Below are positions 41,734 to 50,429 of a stretch of 64,000 nucleotides of DNA, piece by piece. Below the pieces are notes generated by a model. It made no database searches. It saw nothing but the letters and a program-made list of their open reading frames with translations, and was not told where the DNA came from. Position numbers and translations under genes: made by a program. The stretch comes from Streptomyces sp. CB03234 (GTDB lineage: Bacteria; Actinomycetota; Actinomycetes; Streptomycetales; Streptomycetaceae). Location of the stretch: NCBI RefSeq assembly GCF_001905885.1, contig NZ_LIYH01000007.1, positions 372,001-436,000 of the forward strand, read 5' to 3'. The first letter of the stretch is position 1. Each line of letters begins with the position of its first letter.

Positions 41734-42636
41734 TCAGTAGACGCTGACGCGGTAGGCGTTCAGGGCCTCGGTGACCGGCTGGAAGAAGGTCGTCCCGCCG
41801 GTGCGGCAGTTGCCGCTGCCGCCGGAGGTGAGGCCGATGGCGCGGCTGCCGGAGTAGAGCGGACCACCGCTGTCGCCGGGCTCGGCGCACACGTTCGTAC
41901 GGATCATGCCGTAGACGACGTCGCCGCCGCCGTAGTTGACCGTGGCGTTCAGGCCGGTGACCGAACCGCTGTGGGTACCGGTGGTGGAGCCGCGGCGGGT
42001 GACGGACATGCCGACGGTGGCGTTGGCGGCGCTGGTGATGTCGACGTTGCCGACGGTGCCGGGCTTGGCGATGGAGGTGTTGGAGTAGCGGACGATCCCG
42101 TAGTCGTTGCCCGGGAAGCTGGAGCCGGTGGTCGGACCGAGGACGGTGGTCCGGCCGGAGTTGGCGTACCAGGTGCCCGCGCCGTCGGTGCAGTGGCCGG
42201 CGGTGAGGAAGTACGTGGTGCCCGCGCTGTCGCGGACGTTGAAGCCGAGGGAGCAGCGCCAGCTGCTGGCGTAGATGGCGTCGCCGCCGGAGATGAGCTT
42301 GGTGAACTTGCCCGGTGTGCGCTCGATCTTCAGGGCGCCGGCGTTGGCTCCGGCCTGGCGCTTGATCGTGGCGATCTCGGCCTGGGAGACGGTCGAGTCG
42401 GCGGTGACGACCAGCTTGTTGGTCGCCGGGTCGACGTGCCAGGCGGTGCCCGGTACGTCGGCCTCCAGGACGGCCGAGCCGGCGGCGGACAGCTGGGCGG
42501 CGCTGTACGTCCGCGGTGAGTCGGCGTTCGCGGCGGGGACCGCGAGGGTGGCGGCGGCGGCGAGACCGGTGGAGACGGCGAGCAGACGGGTTCGTCTGGC
42601 TATGCCGCTGCGGGGGGTGGTGCGCTTGATCCTCAC
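41734..42636 (-). CDS. Secreted S1-family (streptogrisin-type) serine protease
   Basis: 300 aa from GTG (V-RIKRTTPRSGIARRT) with GGGAGG upstream. The signal peptide ends near PAANA. A shorter pro-region than in its paralogue (about 80 residues) precedes the mature enzyme (LISGGDAIYASSWRCS). The triad is His in TAGHC, Asp in GNDYGIVRY and Ser in EPGDSGGPLY, with cysteine pairs as in streptogrisins A/B. The short propeptide resembles SGPA/SGPB precursors. It shares long stretches with the protease at 29925-31010, including the FFQPVTEAL end, and is on the same strand. Confidence 0.95.
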   Translation of the reverse strand: MRIKRTTPRSGIARRTRLLAVSTGLAAAATLAVPAANADSPRTYSAAQLSAAGSAVLEADVPGTAWHVDPATNKLVVTADSTVSQAEIATIKRQAGANAGALKIERTPGKFTKLISGGDAIYASSWRCSLGFNVRDSAGTTYFLTAGHCTDGAGTWYANSGRTTVLGPTTGSSFPGNDYGIVRYSNTSIAKPGTVGNVDITSAANATVGMSVTRRGSTTGTHSGSVTGLNATVNYGGGDVVYGMIRTNVCAEPGDSGGPLYSGSRAIGLTSGGSGNCRTGGTTFFQPVTEALNAYRVSVY

Positions 42637-42902
42637 TTCTCGTTCCTCCCGAGGGGAATCGGGGGCCCGCCGTGGGGTGTCGGGCCCGTGAGGCGCGGTC
42701 AGTTTTTCAGGGCTAGGTTCACTCGCCCCTGGCACTGACGGCGTCCGGATTTCGGACACGCCGTGCCCCTGACAAGCGCTGCTTCGGGAGTATTCGCGGG
42801 GTCAACTACCGGCACAAGGGCATGTTTCGGCCGAGCCGGGCGCGGGCGCGCGAAGCTGCCCGGCGGGTCCCGCCCGTCCGCCGGGGTCGGTCATGTGACG
42901 TG

Positions 42903-43710
42903 TCAGCCGGCCAGGACGTTCCGCTCCCCCGCCGGGACGGGGCCGGGCAGGGTGTTGCCGGGCGGCGGGAGGGGGCAGATGAAATGCGCGGCGAAGGCGC
43001 ACGGCGGCAGCAGCGCCCGGTTGAAGTCGACGGTCGCCGCCCCGTCGGCACCCGGAGCCGCGGGAAGCAGAAGCGGTACGTGTCCTTTCCGCTGGTCGCG
43101 TCGGCGAGGACGGCCCACAGCGAGCCGTCGCCCTCGACCGCGACCGCGAGGGTGTGCTCGGCGCCGCCGAGCGTGAACGCCGGCTCGCCCGGGAGGCCGA
43201 GCCCGCGCTCGCGCCCGTCGGCGTTCTGGACCCGGACGCTGCGCTCGGCGGCGTACGGCCGGCAGCTCCCCGGCACCACCCAGCGCTCGTCGTACGGGGT
43301 GGCCTCGATGCCCGTGAAGGTGCGGCGTGCCGGGGCAGCGGTGACGAAGTCGCGGACCGCCCAGAGCCCTTCGCGGCGCGGCACGACCAGCCGCCGCTCC
43401 CCCGCCGCGACGCGCGAGCGGGGGATCGGGGCGTGGTCGGCGGTCAGACGGACCTCGCCGGTCAGGGGCGTGCCGTCGACGGTGAGGCCGTCGGCGGCGG
43501 TGGCGCTCAGGAGCACGTGGTCGCCCTCTTCACGCCAGACACCGGGGACGGCCGGAATTCGCCCGTCCGGGTAATCGGAGAGCTGGGGGTCCCCCCGGAC
43601 GGAGTCTGGGGGAGGGTGCCGGTGAGGGAGAGCGGGCCGTAGGGGGCCGAGACGGAGGCGGTGCGCCGTTCGTGCCGGCGCCTCCAGTCCGCATGAGGAT
43701 CGCTGCTCAT
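42903..43710 (-). pseudogene. DUF1684 protein gene broken by a repeat insertion and a frameshift
   Basis: Three frames are needed to read one protein. The N-terminus MSSDPHADWRRRHERR...PYGPLSLTGT starts at 43710. The body (DYPDGRIPAVPGVWREEGDH ... ATPYDERWVVPGSCRPY ... DGSLWAVLADATSGKDTYRF) is in a second frame. The end (TVDFNRALLPPCAFAAHFICP ... FPPPGNT-like PLPPPGNTLP) is in a third. The first break coincides with a 32-bp palindromic repeat at 43583-43614, and the second is a one-base slip near 43056-43066. DUF1684 normally runs through these blocks unbroken. It follows the DUF5685 gene by 19 bp. The second break could be a sequencing error in a GC run. Confidence 0.8.
43583..43614. repeat. 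32-bp palindromic repeat element inserted in coding sequence
   Basis: The element reads CTGGGGGTCCCCCC...GTCTGGGGGAG, with internal GGGGG/CCCCC pairing. It replaces the two codons expected between LTGT and LSDYPDGR of DUF1684. It resembles short C5/G5-flanked intergenic palindromes common in Streptomyces, and a cousin (CTCCCCCAAGC...GGGGG) lies near 4299-4319. Confidence 0.55.
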
Positions 43711-43729
43711 GCGGAAACCTCACGGTCCG

Positions 43730-45016
43730 TCAGCAGCCGTCGCAGGGGCAGCAGCAGTCGCAGCTGCCGGGGTTGCAGTCGCAGTCGCGGCAGCAGCCCT
43801 CGCGCTTCTTGCGGGACCAAGGGCCCTCGTACTCCTTGGCGCAGCAGATCCGGCAGGTGCAGAAGAGCCAGGTGAAGGCGGCGCACCCGGCCCAGAAGCC
43901 GCGCGGCTTGGGCCGGGACGGCTCGCCGCCGGGGCCGCCGAAGCCGGGCGGCATCCCGCCGCCGGGGCCACCCGGACCGCCGGGGTACGCGCCGCCCGGG
44001 TACCCACCCGGGCCCCCGGGACCGCCGGGGTACGCGCCGCCCGGGCCCCCAGGACCACCCGGGCCGGACGGACCGCCGCCGTACGGGTTGGGGGTGCCGT
44101 ACGGGCCGTAGCCGGCGCCCTGGTGGGAGGCGGGGCCTCCGTACCCCTGGTGCGAGCAGGTCGCCGTGCCGAACGCCCGGTCCACCGACTGCCGCAGCTC
44201 GTGCGCGAGCAGCACGTGGAGCAGCGTGTCGTCCACGAATTCCGCGTCGCGCAGGGCGAGCCGTATCCCGTGCAGCGCGTCGTCCGCGAGCCGCCGCGCC
44301 TCCGCGAGGGACGTACCGGTCGCGGTGAGCGGGTTCCAGGCACCCGACGCGGCGTCAGCTTCCCTGTCCTCCACGGCGTCCAGCAGGTGCGCGAGGCGCC
44401 CGAAGAGCCGGCCCGCCTCCGCGAGCGGCGCCGTGTTCTGCGGCCTGCCGGCCAGGACGGCGGTGTGCGCGAAGGCCGCGGCGGTGGCCGTCTCGGTCGG
44501 CTCGGTGATGTGGAGCAGCGGCGTACCGGGCCCGGCCAGCGCCTCGATGCCGGTCTGCCGGTCCACCGCGTCGACCAGGACGGCCGTGTCGAAGCCCAGC
44601 TCGCGCCCGGCCCTGGCGCCCGCCCGGTCCCAGCCGAGCGCGACCCGGCGCGCGGCGGCGGCCATCGGGCGGCGCGCCAGCAGCCCGTCCCGGTCGGCGA
44701 CATGGTCCCGTACCTTCGCCGAGGCGAGGACCAGCGAGACGGCGGCGGCGAGCCGCGCGCCCTCGCCCCGGGCGACGGGCGCCGTCCGCATGGCGCGCAG
44801 TGGACAGGGCCCCGCCGTGCGCCGCGCCGCGGCGGTCCGCTCGGTCTGAGCCTCCGTCAGGACGGAGACGATGAGGCCGTCGTAGTTGGTGGCGACCCGG
44901 GCGAACTGCCCGTGGTCGGCCCGAAGTGCCAGGCAGAGCCCGCACAGATGGGCCATCCACTCCGTCTTCAGCCCCTCGGTGAGCCGGTGCGTGCAGGGCC
45001 TGACGATTCCGAACAT
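43730..45016 (-). CDS. DUF5685 family protein with Gly/Pro-rich linker and Cys-rich tail
   Basis: 428 aa. Residues 1-285 are a helical domain that opens MFGIVRPCTHRL and HLCGLCLALRADHGQ (a Cys/His set suited to a metal) and matches DUF5685. A GPGG/YPGG tandem-repeat linker of about 85 residues follows. The last 43 residues hold 14 cysteines (CTCRICC, GCCRDCDC, SCDCCCPCDGC), ending in Cys. No function is known. The tail suggests a metallothionein-like or iron-sulfur metal site. GGGGGAG precedes the ATG, and TACGAT at 45055-45060 could be its -10. Confidence 0.85.
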   Translation of the reverse strand: MFGIVRPCTHRLTEGLKTEWMAHLCGLCLALRADHGQFARVATNYDGLIVSVLTEAQTERTAAARRTAGPCPLRAMRTAPVARGEGARLAAAVSLVLASAKVRDHVADRDGLLARRPMAAAARRVALGWDRAGARAGRELGFDTAVLVDAVDRQTGIEALAGPGTPLLHITEPTETATAAAFAHTAVLAGRPQNTAPLAEAGRLFGRLAHLLDAVEDREADAASGAWNPLTATGTSLAEARRLADDALHGIRLALRDAEFVDDTLLHVLLAHELRQSVDRAFGTATCSHQGYGGPASHQGAGYGPYGTPNPYGGGPSGPGGPGGPGGAYPGGPGGPGGYPGGAYPGGPGGPGGGMPPGFGGPGGEPSRPKPRGFWAGCAAFTWLFCTCRICCAKEYEGPWSRKKREGCCRDCDCNPGSCDCCCPCDGC

Positions 45017-45074
45017 GGTGCTCCCCCGTGAGTGGTGCGTGGTGCGCGGCGGGCATCGTACCGAGCCTGTTCGT

Positions 45075-45105
45075 TCACCCGTACGTCCGCACGCTCACCC
45101 GTACG
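45075..45105. repeat. Direct repeat upstream of the DUF5685 gene
   Basis: TCACCCGTACG occurs at 45075-45085 and 45095-45105, 20 bp apart. This sits just upstream of a possible -10 for the DUF5685 gene. It may be an activator site or chance, because CCCGTACG is common in this genome. Confidence 0.3.
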
Positions 45106-45304
45106 GCCCGAATTTCATATTTGAGTTACGCAGGCCCCTTCTCAGGGCCCGTATGCCCGTGGAACCTTGACGAATCGCCACATCTTCTGCACCAGTACCG
45201 TCACGAATCGCTCGCGCGGCGACTGTCCACTTGGCGCGCGATCCGCATGATGGACGACCATAGGGATAGCGGAACCACAAGTGACCGCGTGAAAGGAGGC
45301 GTCC

Positions 45305-45739
45305 ATGGGATCGGTGCGCAAGGCGAGTGCATGGCTCGGCCTCGTCGAGGACAACGACGAGCGCTACTACGACGACGAGTACGCCGAGGGTGACCGCAAC
45401 AGCGACGCCTGGGTGACCGACCCGCGGGTGCGCGTCGCCTCCGAGAGCGCCCAGGAGGAGGGCCGCCGGATCGCCACGGTGTCCCCGGACGGGTTCCGGG
45501 ACGCCCGGAGCATCGGCGAGCTGTTCCGGGACGGCGTCCCGGTCATCATGAACCTCACGTCCATGGAGCCCGCCGACGCCAAGCGCGTGGTCGACTTCGC
45601 GGCCGGCCTGACCTTCGGGCTGCGCGGCTCGATCGAGCGCGTGGCGACCCGGGTCTTCCTGCTGACGCCCGCGGACACGCAGATCGTCAACGGGGAGCCC
45701 GGGCCGCACACCCAGGACGGCTTCTTCAACCAGAGCTAG
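45305..45739 (+). CDS. SepF-like cell-division protein (SflA-like)
   Basis: 144 aa behind GAAAGGAGG. The N-terminus MGSVRKASAWLGLVEDND is an amphipathic membrane-targeting helix and is followed by an acidic linker (RYYDDEYAEGD). The SepF core is IGELFRDGVPVIMNLTSMEPADAKRVVDFAAGLTFGLRGSIERVATRVFLLTP. SepF proteins polymerise on the membrane and bind FtsZ. Streptomyces has sepF next to ftsZ plus SepF-like proteins elsewhere, and this one lies outside the division cluster. From memory its position fits S. coelicolor sflA. There is no gene in the 288-bp upstream gap. Confidence 0.92.
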   Translation: MGSVRKASAWLGLVEDNDERYYDDEYAEGDRNSDAWVTDPRVRVASESAQEEGRRIATVSPDGFRDARSIGELFRDGVPVIMNLTSMEPADAKRVVDFAAGLTFGLRGSIERVATRVFLLTPADTQIVNGEPGPHTQDGFFNQS

Positions 45740-45764
45740 CGGGCGAGGCCGCTCACCGAAAGGC

Positions 45765-46955
45765 TTACCGGAACGCGTCGAGGCCGGTGAGCGCCTTGCC
45801 CAGCACGAGCTGGTGCATCTCGACGGTGCCCTCGTAGGTGAGCACCGACTCCAGGTTGGTGGCGTGCCGCATGACGGGGTATTCGAGGGAGATCCCGTTG
45901 GCGCCGAGGATGGTCCGCGAGGTGCGGCAGATCTCGATCGCCTCCCGTACGTTGTTGAGTTTGCCGAAGCTGACCTGCTCGGGGCGGAGCTTCCCGGCGT
46001 CGAGCCGGCGCCCGAGGTGGTGGGCGAGCAGGATTCCCTTGTGCAGCTCCAGCGCCATGTCGGCGAGCTTGGCCTGGGTGAGCTGGAAGCCACCGATGGC
46101 CTTGCCGAACTGCTCACGCGTCTTCGCGTACTCCAGCGCCGCCTCGAACGACGAGCGCGCGGCGCCCATGGCGCCCCAGACGATTCCGTACCGGGCGTGG
46201 CTCAGGCAGCTGAGCGGCCCCTTCAGGCCGGTGACGCCGGGCAGCACGGCGTCGGCCGGCAGCCGTACGTCGTCCATGACGAGCTCACTGGTGACGCTGG
46301 CGCGCAGCGACCACTTGTGCCTGATCTCGGGCGCGGAGAAGCCGGGGCTGTCGGTGGGCACCACGAAGCCCCGGATGCCCTCGTCGGTCTGCGCCCAGAC
46401 GACGGCGACCCCGGCGACCGAGCCGTTGGTGATCCACATCTTGCGGCCGTTCAGGACCCAGTCGGTGCCGTCCTTCTTGGCGTACGTCCGCATCCCGGCC
46501 GGGTCGGAGCCGTGGTCCGGCTCGGTCAGGCCGAAACAGCCGATCGTCCCGCCCGCCGCCATGGAGGGCAGCCAGCGCTGCTTCTGCTCCTCGGAGCCGA
46601 ACCGGTGGATCGCGTACATGGCGAGCGAGCCCTGCACGGAGACCAGGGAGCGGATGCCGGAGTCGGCGGCCTCCAGCTCCAGGCAGGCCAGCCCGTACTG
46701 GACGGCGGTCGCGCCCGCGCAGCCGTAGCCCTCCAGCGACATGCCGAGCGCGCCGATCGAGCCGAGCTCGCGGGCCAGCTCCCGGATGCCGGGCAGTTCG
46801 CCCTTCTCGTACCAGTCGGCGATGTACGGCAGCACCCGGTCGGCGGTCCAGCCGCGGACGGTGTCGCGGATGGCGAGGTCCTCGGGCGAGAGAAGGTCGT
46901 CGATGCCGAGGGGGTCACCGGCGTCGAACGGCGGGAGCTTCGCGGGTACGGGCAT
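45765..46955 (-). CDS. Acyl-CoA dehydrogenase (glutaryl-CoA dehydrogenase-like)
   Basis: 396 aa from the ATG at 46955 with GGAGG 6 nt upstream. An upstream in-frame start is less likely. FAD-binding motifs are CFGLTEPDHGSDPAGM and WITNGSVAGVAVVWA. YAKTREQFGKAIGGFQL is conserved, and TYEGTVEMHQLVLGKALTG holds the catalytic Glu. RSLVSVQGSLAMYAIHRFGSEEQK resembles glutaryl-CoA dehydrogenases. It is a flavoenzyme oxidising an acyl-CoA. A dyad near 46980-46996 may be the site of a TetR-type repressor. Confidence 0.93.
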   Translation of the reverse strand: MPVPAKLPPFDAGDPLGIDDLLSPEDLAIRDTVRGWTADRVLPYIADWYEKGELPGIRELARELGSIGALGMSLEGYGCAGATAVQYGLACLELEAADSGIRSLVSVQGSLAMYAIHRFGSEEQKQRWLPSMAAGGTIGCFGLTEPDHGSDPAGMRTYAKKDGTDWVLNGRKMWITNGSVAGVAVVWAQTDEGIRGFVVPTDSPGFSAPEIRHKWSLRASVTSELVMDDVRLPADAVLPGVTGLKGPLSCLSHARYGIVWGAMGAARSSFEAALEYAKTREQFGKAIGGFQLTQAKLADMALELHKGILLAHHLGRRLDAGKLRPEQVSFGKLNNVREAIEICRTSRTILGANGISLEYPVMRHATNLESVLTYEGTVEMHQLVLGKALTGLDAFR

Positions 46956-46979
46956 GCGGGACCTCCGGGCGGGCACTAA

Positions 46980-46996
46980 AACTAGCGGTGTTAGTT
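46980..46996. promoter_or_regulatory. Operator-like dyad upstream of the acyl-CoA dehydrogenase gene
   Basis: AACTAGCGGTGTTAGTT has matching outer arms (AACTA / TAGTT) and resembles the CTAAC...GTTAG type of site used by TetR regulators of acyl-CoA metabolism. It lies 24-41 bp upstream of the ATG, where it would cover a promoter. Confidence 0.45.
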
Positions 46997-47091
46997 ACGC
47001 TGCGCCGTCGACGTTACGACGCGGTGTGCCACGCGTCCAGCCCCGGCGGCCGACGCCACACCGGCAGTGTGCCGCACGCGGGCCGCCGTGT

Positions 47092-48912
47092 TCAGCGCGC
47101 GGTACGCCCCGACCTCGCCGACTCCACCGGCTCGCGCCGCGCGGGCACATGGGCCTCGCGGCCGTCGTCGGGCGGCGCCACGCCGAGCCGGGACTCCGCG
47201 TCGGCACCCCGCGCCCCGGGCACGGTCTCGCTCCAGGGCGCGCCGGACCGGCCGTCGGCCTCCGCACCGGTGAACGGCTCCTTGCGCGCCGCCGGGACGG
47301 TGTCCGCGCCGGGGCGTTCCGTATCCTCCGCCTCCGGCCAGGACTCCGCGGCGCCCAGCCGGGCGTCGAGGTCCGCCTGGCACTCCATGACGCGCGGCAG
47401 CCGCACCGCCATCAGCGCGCCGAGCAGCAGCAGCCCCGCGCTGACGACCAGCGTGACGTGCAGGCCGTGCACGAACGCGTGCCGCGCGGCAGTGCGCAGC
47501 GCCTCGCCCGCGGGGCCGCCGAGCTGGGCGGCGACCTGGTAGGCCTCGCCCAGCGAGTTGGCGGCGGCCGCTCCGGCGGGCGCGGGCACGCCCGGCACAC
47601 CGGCGAGACCGGGCGCGTACGCGGCGTTCATGACGCTGCCGAGCAGCGCGATGCCCATGCCGGCGCCCAGCTGGTAGGAGGTCTCGCCGATCGCGGCGGC
47701 CCCGCCCGCGCTGTGCGCCGGGGCCTCGCTGAGCATCGACTCGTACGCGCCGAACAGCGTCGTCTGGAGCCCGAAGCCGAGCAGGACGAAACCGGCCGTG
47801 AGCAGCAGGGGCCGGTCGTGCTGTCCCATCAGGACCAGCAGGAGGACGGAGCCCGCGGTGAGGACGAAGCCACAGCCGACCATCCGGCGCGGGCCGACGC
47901 GCCGCAGCGTGGCGGAGCCGGTGGCTCCGGCGGCCATGGCGGCGAAGGTGAGCGGCAGCAGCCGCAGGCCGGTCTCCAGGGGGCTCAGTTCAAGGACGAG
48001 CTGGAGGTACTGGACGGCGATCAGTTCCAGGCCGACCAGCGCCAGCATGGCGAGGACGATGCAGCCGACGGAGGTGGTGAAGGCCGCCCGGCCGAACATC
48101 CGCATGTCGATCAGCGGGTGCGCGCGGCGCCGCTGCCGCCGTACGAAGAGGACCAGCAGGGCCGCGCCGAGCAGCAGCGGCCCGGCCGTCTCCGGGCTCA
48201 GTACGGAGCCGCCGGCGCCGGCCCGTTTGACGCCGAGGACCACGCCCAGCACGCCGGCCGCCGCCATCAGCGCGCCCAGCACGTCCCAGGGGCCGTCGCC
48301 GCTGCCCTTGGACTCGGGCAGGAGCCAGCGGCCGAGCGGCAGGATCAGCGCCATCAGGGGGATGTTTATGAGGAAGACCGAGCCCCACCAGAAGTGCTCG
48401 ACCAGGAACCCGCCGAGGACGGGCCCGGTCGCGGCGCCGACGGCGGCGACGGCCGTCCAGATGCCGATCGCCGTGGCCCGCTCCCGCCGGTCGGGGAAGA
48501 CCGCGCGGAGGATCGACAGGGTGGCGGGCATGATCATGGCGCCGCCGACGCCGAGCAGCGCGCGGGCGGCGATCAGTACTGCGGGGGTGTCGGCGAAGGC
48601 CGCGACCGCGGAGGCCGCGCCGAACAGCCCGTAACCGGCCAGCAGGACCCGCCGGCGCCCGATCCGGTCGCCGAGCGTGCCGAAGAGGATCAGCAGCGAG
48701 GCGCAGACCAGGGGGTAGGCGTCGACGATCCACAGCAGCGCCGTGGAGCTGGGGCGCAGGTCCTCGGTGACGGCGGGGACGGCGACATGGAGGACGGTGG
48801 CGTCGAGCGCGACCAGCAGCAGGCTGACGCAGAGGACGACGAGGACGACCCAGCGGTTGGCACCGCCGCCGGTGGCACGCAGCCGTGCTCCGGCCATGGT
48901 CGTCAGGGACAT
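47092..48912 (-). CDS. MFS drug transporter, DHA2 (EmrB/QacA) family, 14 TMS
   Basis: 606 aa from the ATG at 48912 with GGGAGG 7 nt upstream. Motif A is FGTLGDRIGRRRVLLAG, motif B is ARALLGVGGAMIMPATLSIL, motif C is ATGPVLGGFLVEHFWWGSVFLINIP, and VALDATVLHVAVPAV is the DHA2 antiporter motif. About 14 spans are visible. The C-terminal ~90 residues are a hydrophilic, low-complexity cytoplasmic tail. Proton-driven multidrug or antibiotic efflux is expected. No linked regulator was found. Confidence 0.94.
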   Translation of the reverse strand: MSLTTMAGARLRATGGGANRWVVLVVLCVSLLLVALDATVLHVAVPAVTEDLRPSSTALLWIVDAYPLVCASLLILFGTLGDRIGRRRVLLAGYGLFGAASAVAAFADTPAVLIAARALLGVGGAMIMPATLSILRAVFPDRRERATAIGIWTAVAAVGAATGPVLGGFLVEHFWWGSVFLINIPLMALILPLGRWLLPESKGSGDGPWDVLGALMAAAGVLGVVLGVKRAGAGGSVLSPETAGPLLLGAALLVLFVRRQRRRAHPLIDMRMFGRAAFTTSVGCIVLAMLALVGLELIAVQYLQLVLELSPLETGLRLLPLTFAAMAAGATGSATLRRVGPRRMVGCGFVLTAGSVLLLVLMGQHDRPLLLTAGFVLLGFGLQTTLFGAYESMLSEAPAHSAGGAAAIGETSYQLGAGMGIALLGSVMNAAYAPGLAGVPGVPAPAGAAAANSLGEAYQVAAQLGGPAGEALRTAARHAFVHGLHVTLVVSAGLLLLGALMAVRLPRVMECQADLDARLGAAESWPEAEDTERPGADTVPAARKEPFTGAEADGRSGAPWSETVPGARGADAESRLGVAPPDDGREAHVPARREPVESARSGRTAR

Positions 48913-49368
48913 GTACGTACCTCCCACAGATGGATCCCTCGCGCTCGGTGGGCACCTGCCGGAGGGGGACGTCCTCCGGGGCAGCCCGGCATCGACGGGC
49001 GAGTGAGCCGTCAGCGTACGCGAGTCCGGGCCGGTGGTGCGTGGTCCACCTCTCACGGGGGCAGGCGCGGGAGTATGGCGTACGCCACTCCGGCCGGCCC
49101 GCCAGGGGCCGTGCCGGGTCCGTACCGGAGGGGGAGGGACGGGGACGGGGAGGACGGCAATTCCGGGCTCAGGGCGCCGCCGGCCATTTCTCACGGCAGA
49201 CAAACACACTTCCGGCCGGCATCCCTGCGGCAATAGGCCTCACGGCCCCCGAGGTTTATGGATAAGCAAGGAATAAACATCCGGCTGAGACACGCTCCAC
49301 ATCACATCGTCATCACGAAGAGAGCGGATGGGCGTGGGCCGACACTCACTCCCTGTAACGTCGATTGG
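48913..49368. other. Intergenic region between divergent MFS and PAP2 genes
   Basis: No gene is supported in this 456-bp stretch. The part from about 49180 to 49310 is A+T-rich compared with its surroundings. TAACGT (49356-49361) is a probable -10 for the PAP2 gene, ending 7 bp before its GTG. Confidence 0.4.
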
Positions 49369-50355
49369 GTGCGTACCGACATCTTTGCCCGTCTGGACCG
49401 GGAGCCGGAACCGCCGAAGATTGAGATCCCGCGGATGAGCCGCACCCGTCTCGCCCTCTTCGGCGGGACGTCGGCGTTCTACCTCGCCATCGTGGTGGCC
49501 GTGCTCGTCTCGTCGTGGCTGGTGACCCTCGACTGGAAGGTCATGCTCTTCCGGCCGTATCAGCAGTGGCCGGAGCTGCACGCGACGCTGGACTACTTCG
49601 TGGTGCTGGGCCAGCGCGGCCCGACGGCCGTGATGGTGGCGGCCTGGCTCGGCTGGCGCTCCTGGCGGCAGCACACGCTCCGCCCGCTGCTGGCGCTGGG
49701 CGCCGCGCTCCTGCTGCTGAACGCCACGGTGGGCGCGGTCAAACTCGGTCTGGGCCGGCTGGGCCCCCACTACGCGACGCAGATCGGCTCGGCCGAGATG
49801 TTCGCGGGCGGCGATATATTCCCTTCCGGGCATACCGCCAACGCGGTGGTGACCTGGGGCATTCTGGCCTATCTGGCCACCACGCCCCGGGCGAGGCGCT
49901 ACCTGTCGGCCCTGTCCGCCGTGGTCGCCCTGGGCGTCGGCCTGACCACCGTCTACCTCGGTACGCACTGGCTGAGCGATGTGCTGCTCGGCTGGGCCGC
50001 CGGTCTGCTGATCCTGCTCGGGCTGCCCTGGTGCGAGCCGCTGATCGCCCGCGCCGAGGCGATCGTCCTCGCGGTGCGCGAGGAGCTGCGGGCGCGCCGC
50101 CGCGGCCAGGCGCCGTCGCTGCCCGTCGCGGCGGGCGGGCCCCGGCCGGGGGTGTACCAGCAGCGGCCGCTGGGCGCGGAGGAGGAGCCGGTGCGCGAGC
50201 CGGTCTCCGCCACGGGCGGCGTCGGCCGTGCGGCGACGGTCAGGACCACGCTCACGCAGCCGAGGCCGCACGCGGTGGTGCGTTCGGAGCGCACGCCCGT
50301 CACCCCGGCGGGCAGCCGCCGGCCGCCGCGTTCACGTCCGGTGACGGGCGGCTGA
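49369..50355 (+). CDS. PAP2 superfamily phosphatase (membrane)
   Basis: 328 aa from the GTG at 49369, chosen because a TAACGT hexamer lies 7 bp upstream and the frame before it is not protein-like. Six spans are visible (ALFGGTSAFYLAIVVAVLVS, TAVMVAAWLGW, LLALGAALLLLNATVG, etc.). PAP2 motifs are KLGLGRLGPH, PSGHTANAVVTW and TTVYLGTHWLSDVLLGW, which supply the acid/base His and nucleophile His. It probably hydrolyses a lipid or polyprenyl (pyro)phosphate at the membrane. The last ~80 residues are a disordered Arg/Pro tail. Confidence 0.92.
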   Translation: MRTDIFARLDREPEPPKIEIPRMSRTRLALFGGTSAFYLAIVVAVLVSSWLVTLDWKVMLFRPYQQWPELHATLDYFVVLGQRGPTAVMVAAWLGWRSWRQHTLRPLLALGAALLLLNATVGAVKLGLGRLGPHYATQIGSAEMFAGGDIFPSGHTANAVVTWGILAYLATTPRARRYLSALSAVVALGVGLTTVYLGTHWLSDVLLGWAAGLLILLGLPWCEPLIARAEAIVLAVREELRARRRGQAPSLPVAAGGPRPGVYQQRPLGAEEEPVREPVSATGGVGRAATVRTTLTQPRPHAVVRSERTPVTPAGSRRPPRSRPVTGG

Positions 50356-50368
50356 GGCCGCCGGGACG

Positions 50369-50410
50369 GACGCGAGGGCCCCGGCTTCGGAAAGCCGGGG
50401 CCCTCGCGTC
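50369..50410. terminator. Strong bidirectional terminator hairpin
   Basis: Two perfect 19-nt arms (50369-50387 and 50392-50410) close a CGGA tetraloop in the 74-bp gap between the convergent PAP2 and inhibitor genes. Confidence 0.85.
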
Positions 50411-50429
50411 TGTCCGTTCGGTGCGGGGG

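Noticed and set aside
43940..44100. GPGG repeat DNA as a minisatellite unrelated to coding
   Set aside because: The repeat stays in frame in the DUF5685 protein and continues into a coding Cys-rich tail, so it is part of the gene.
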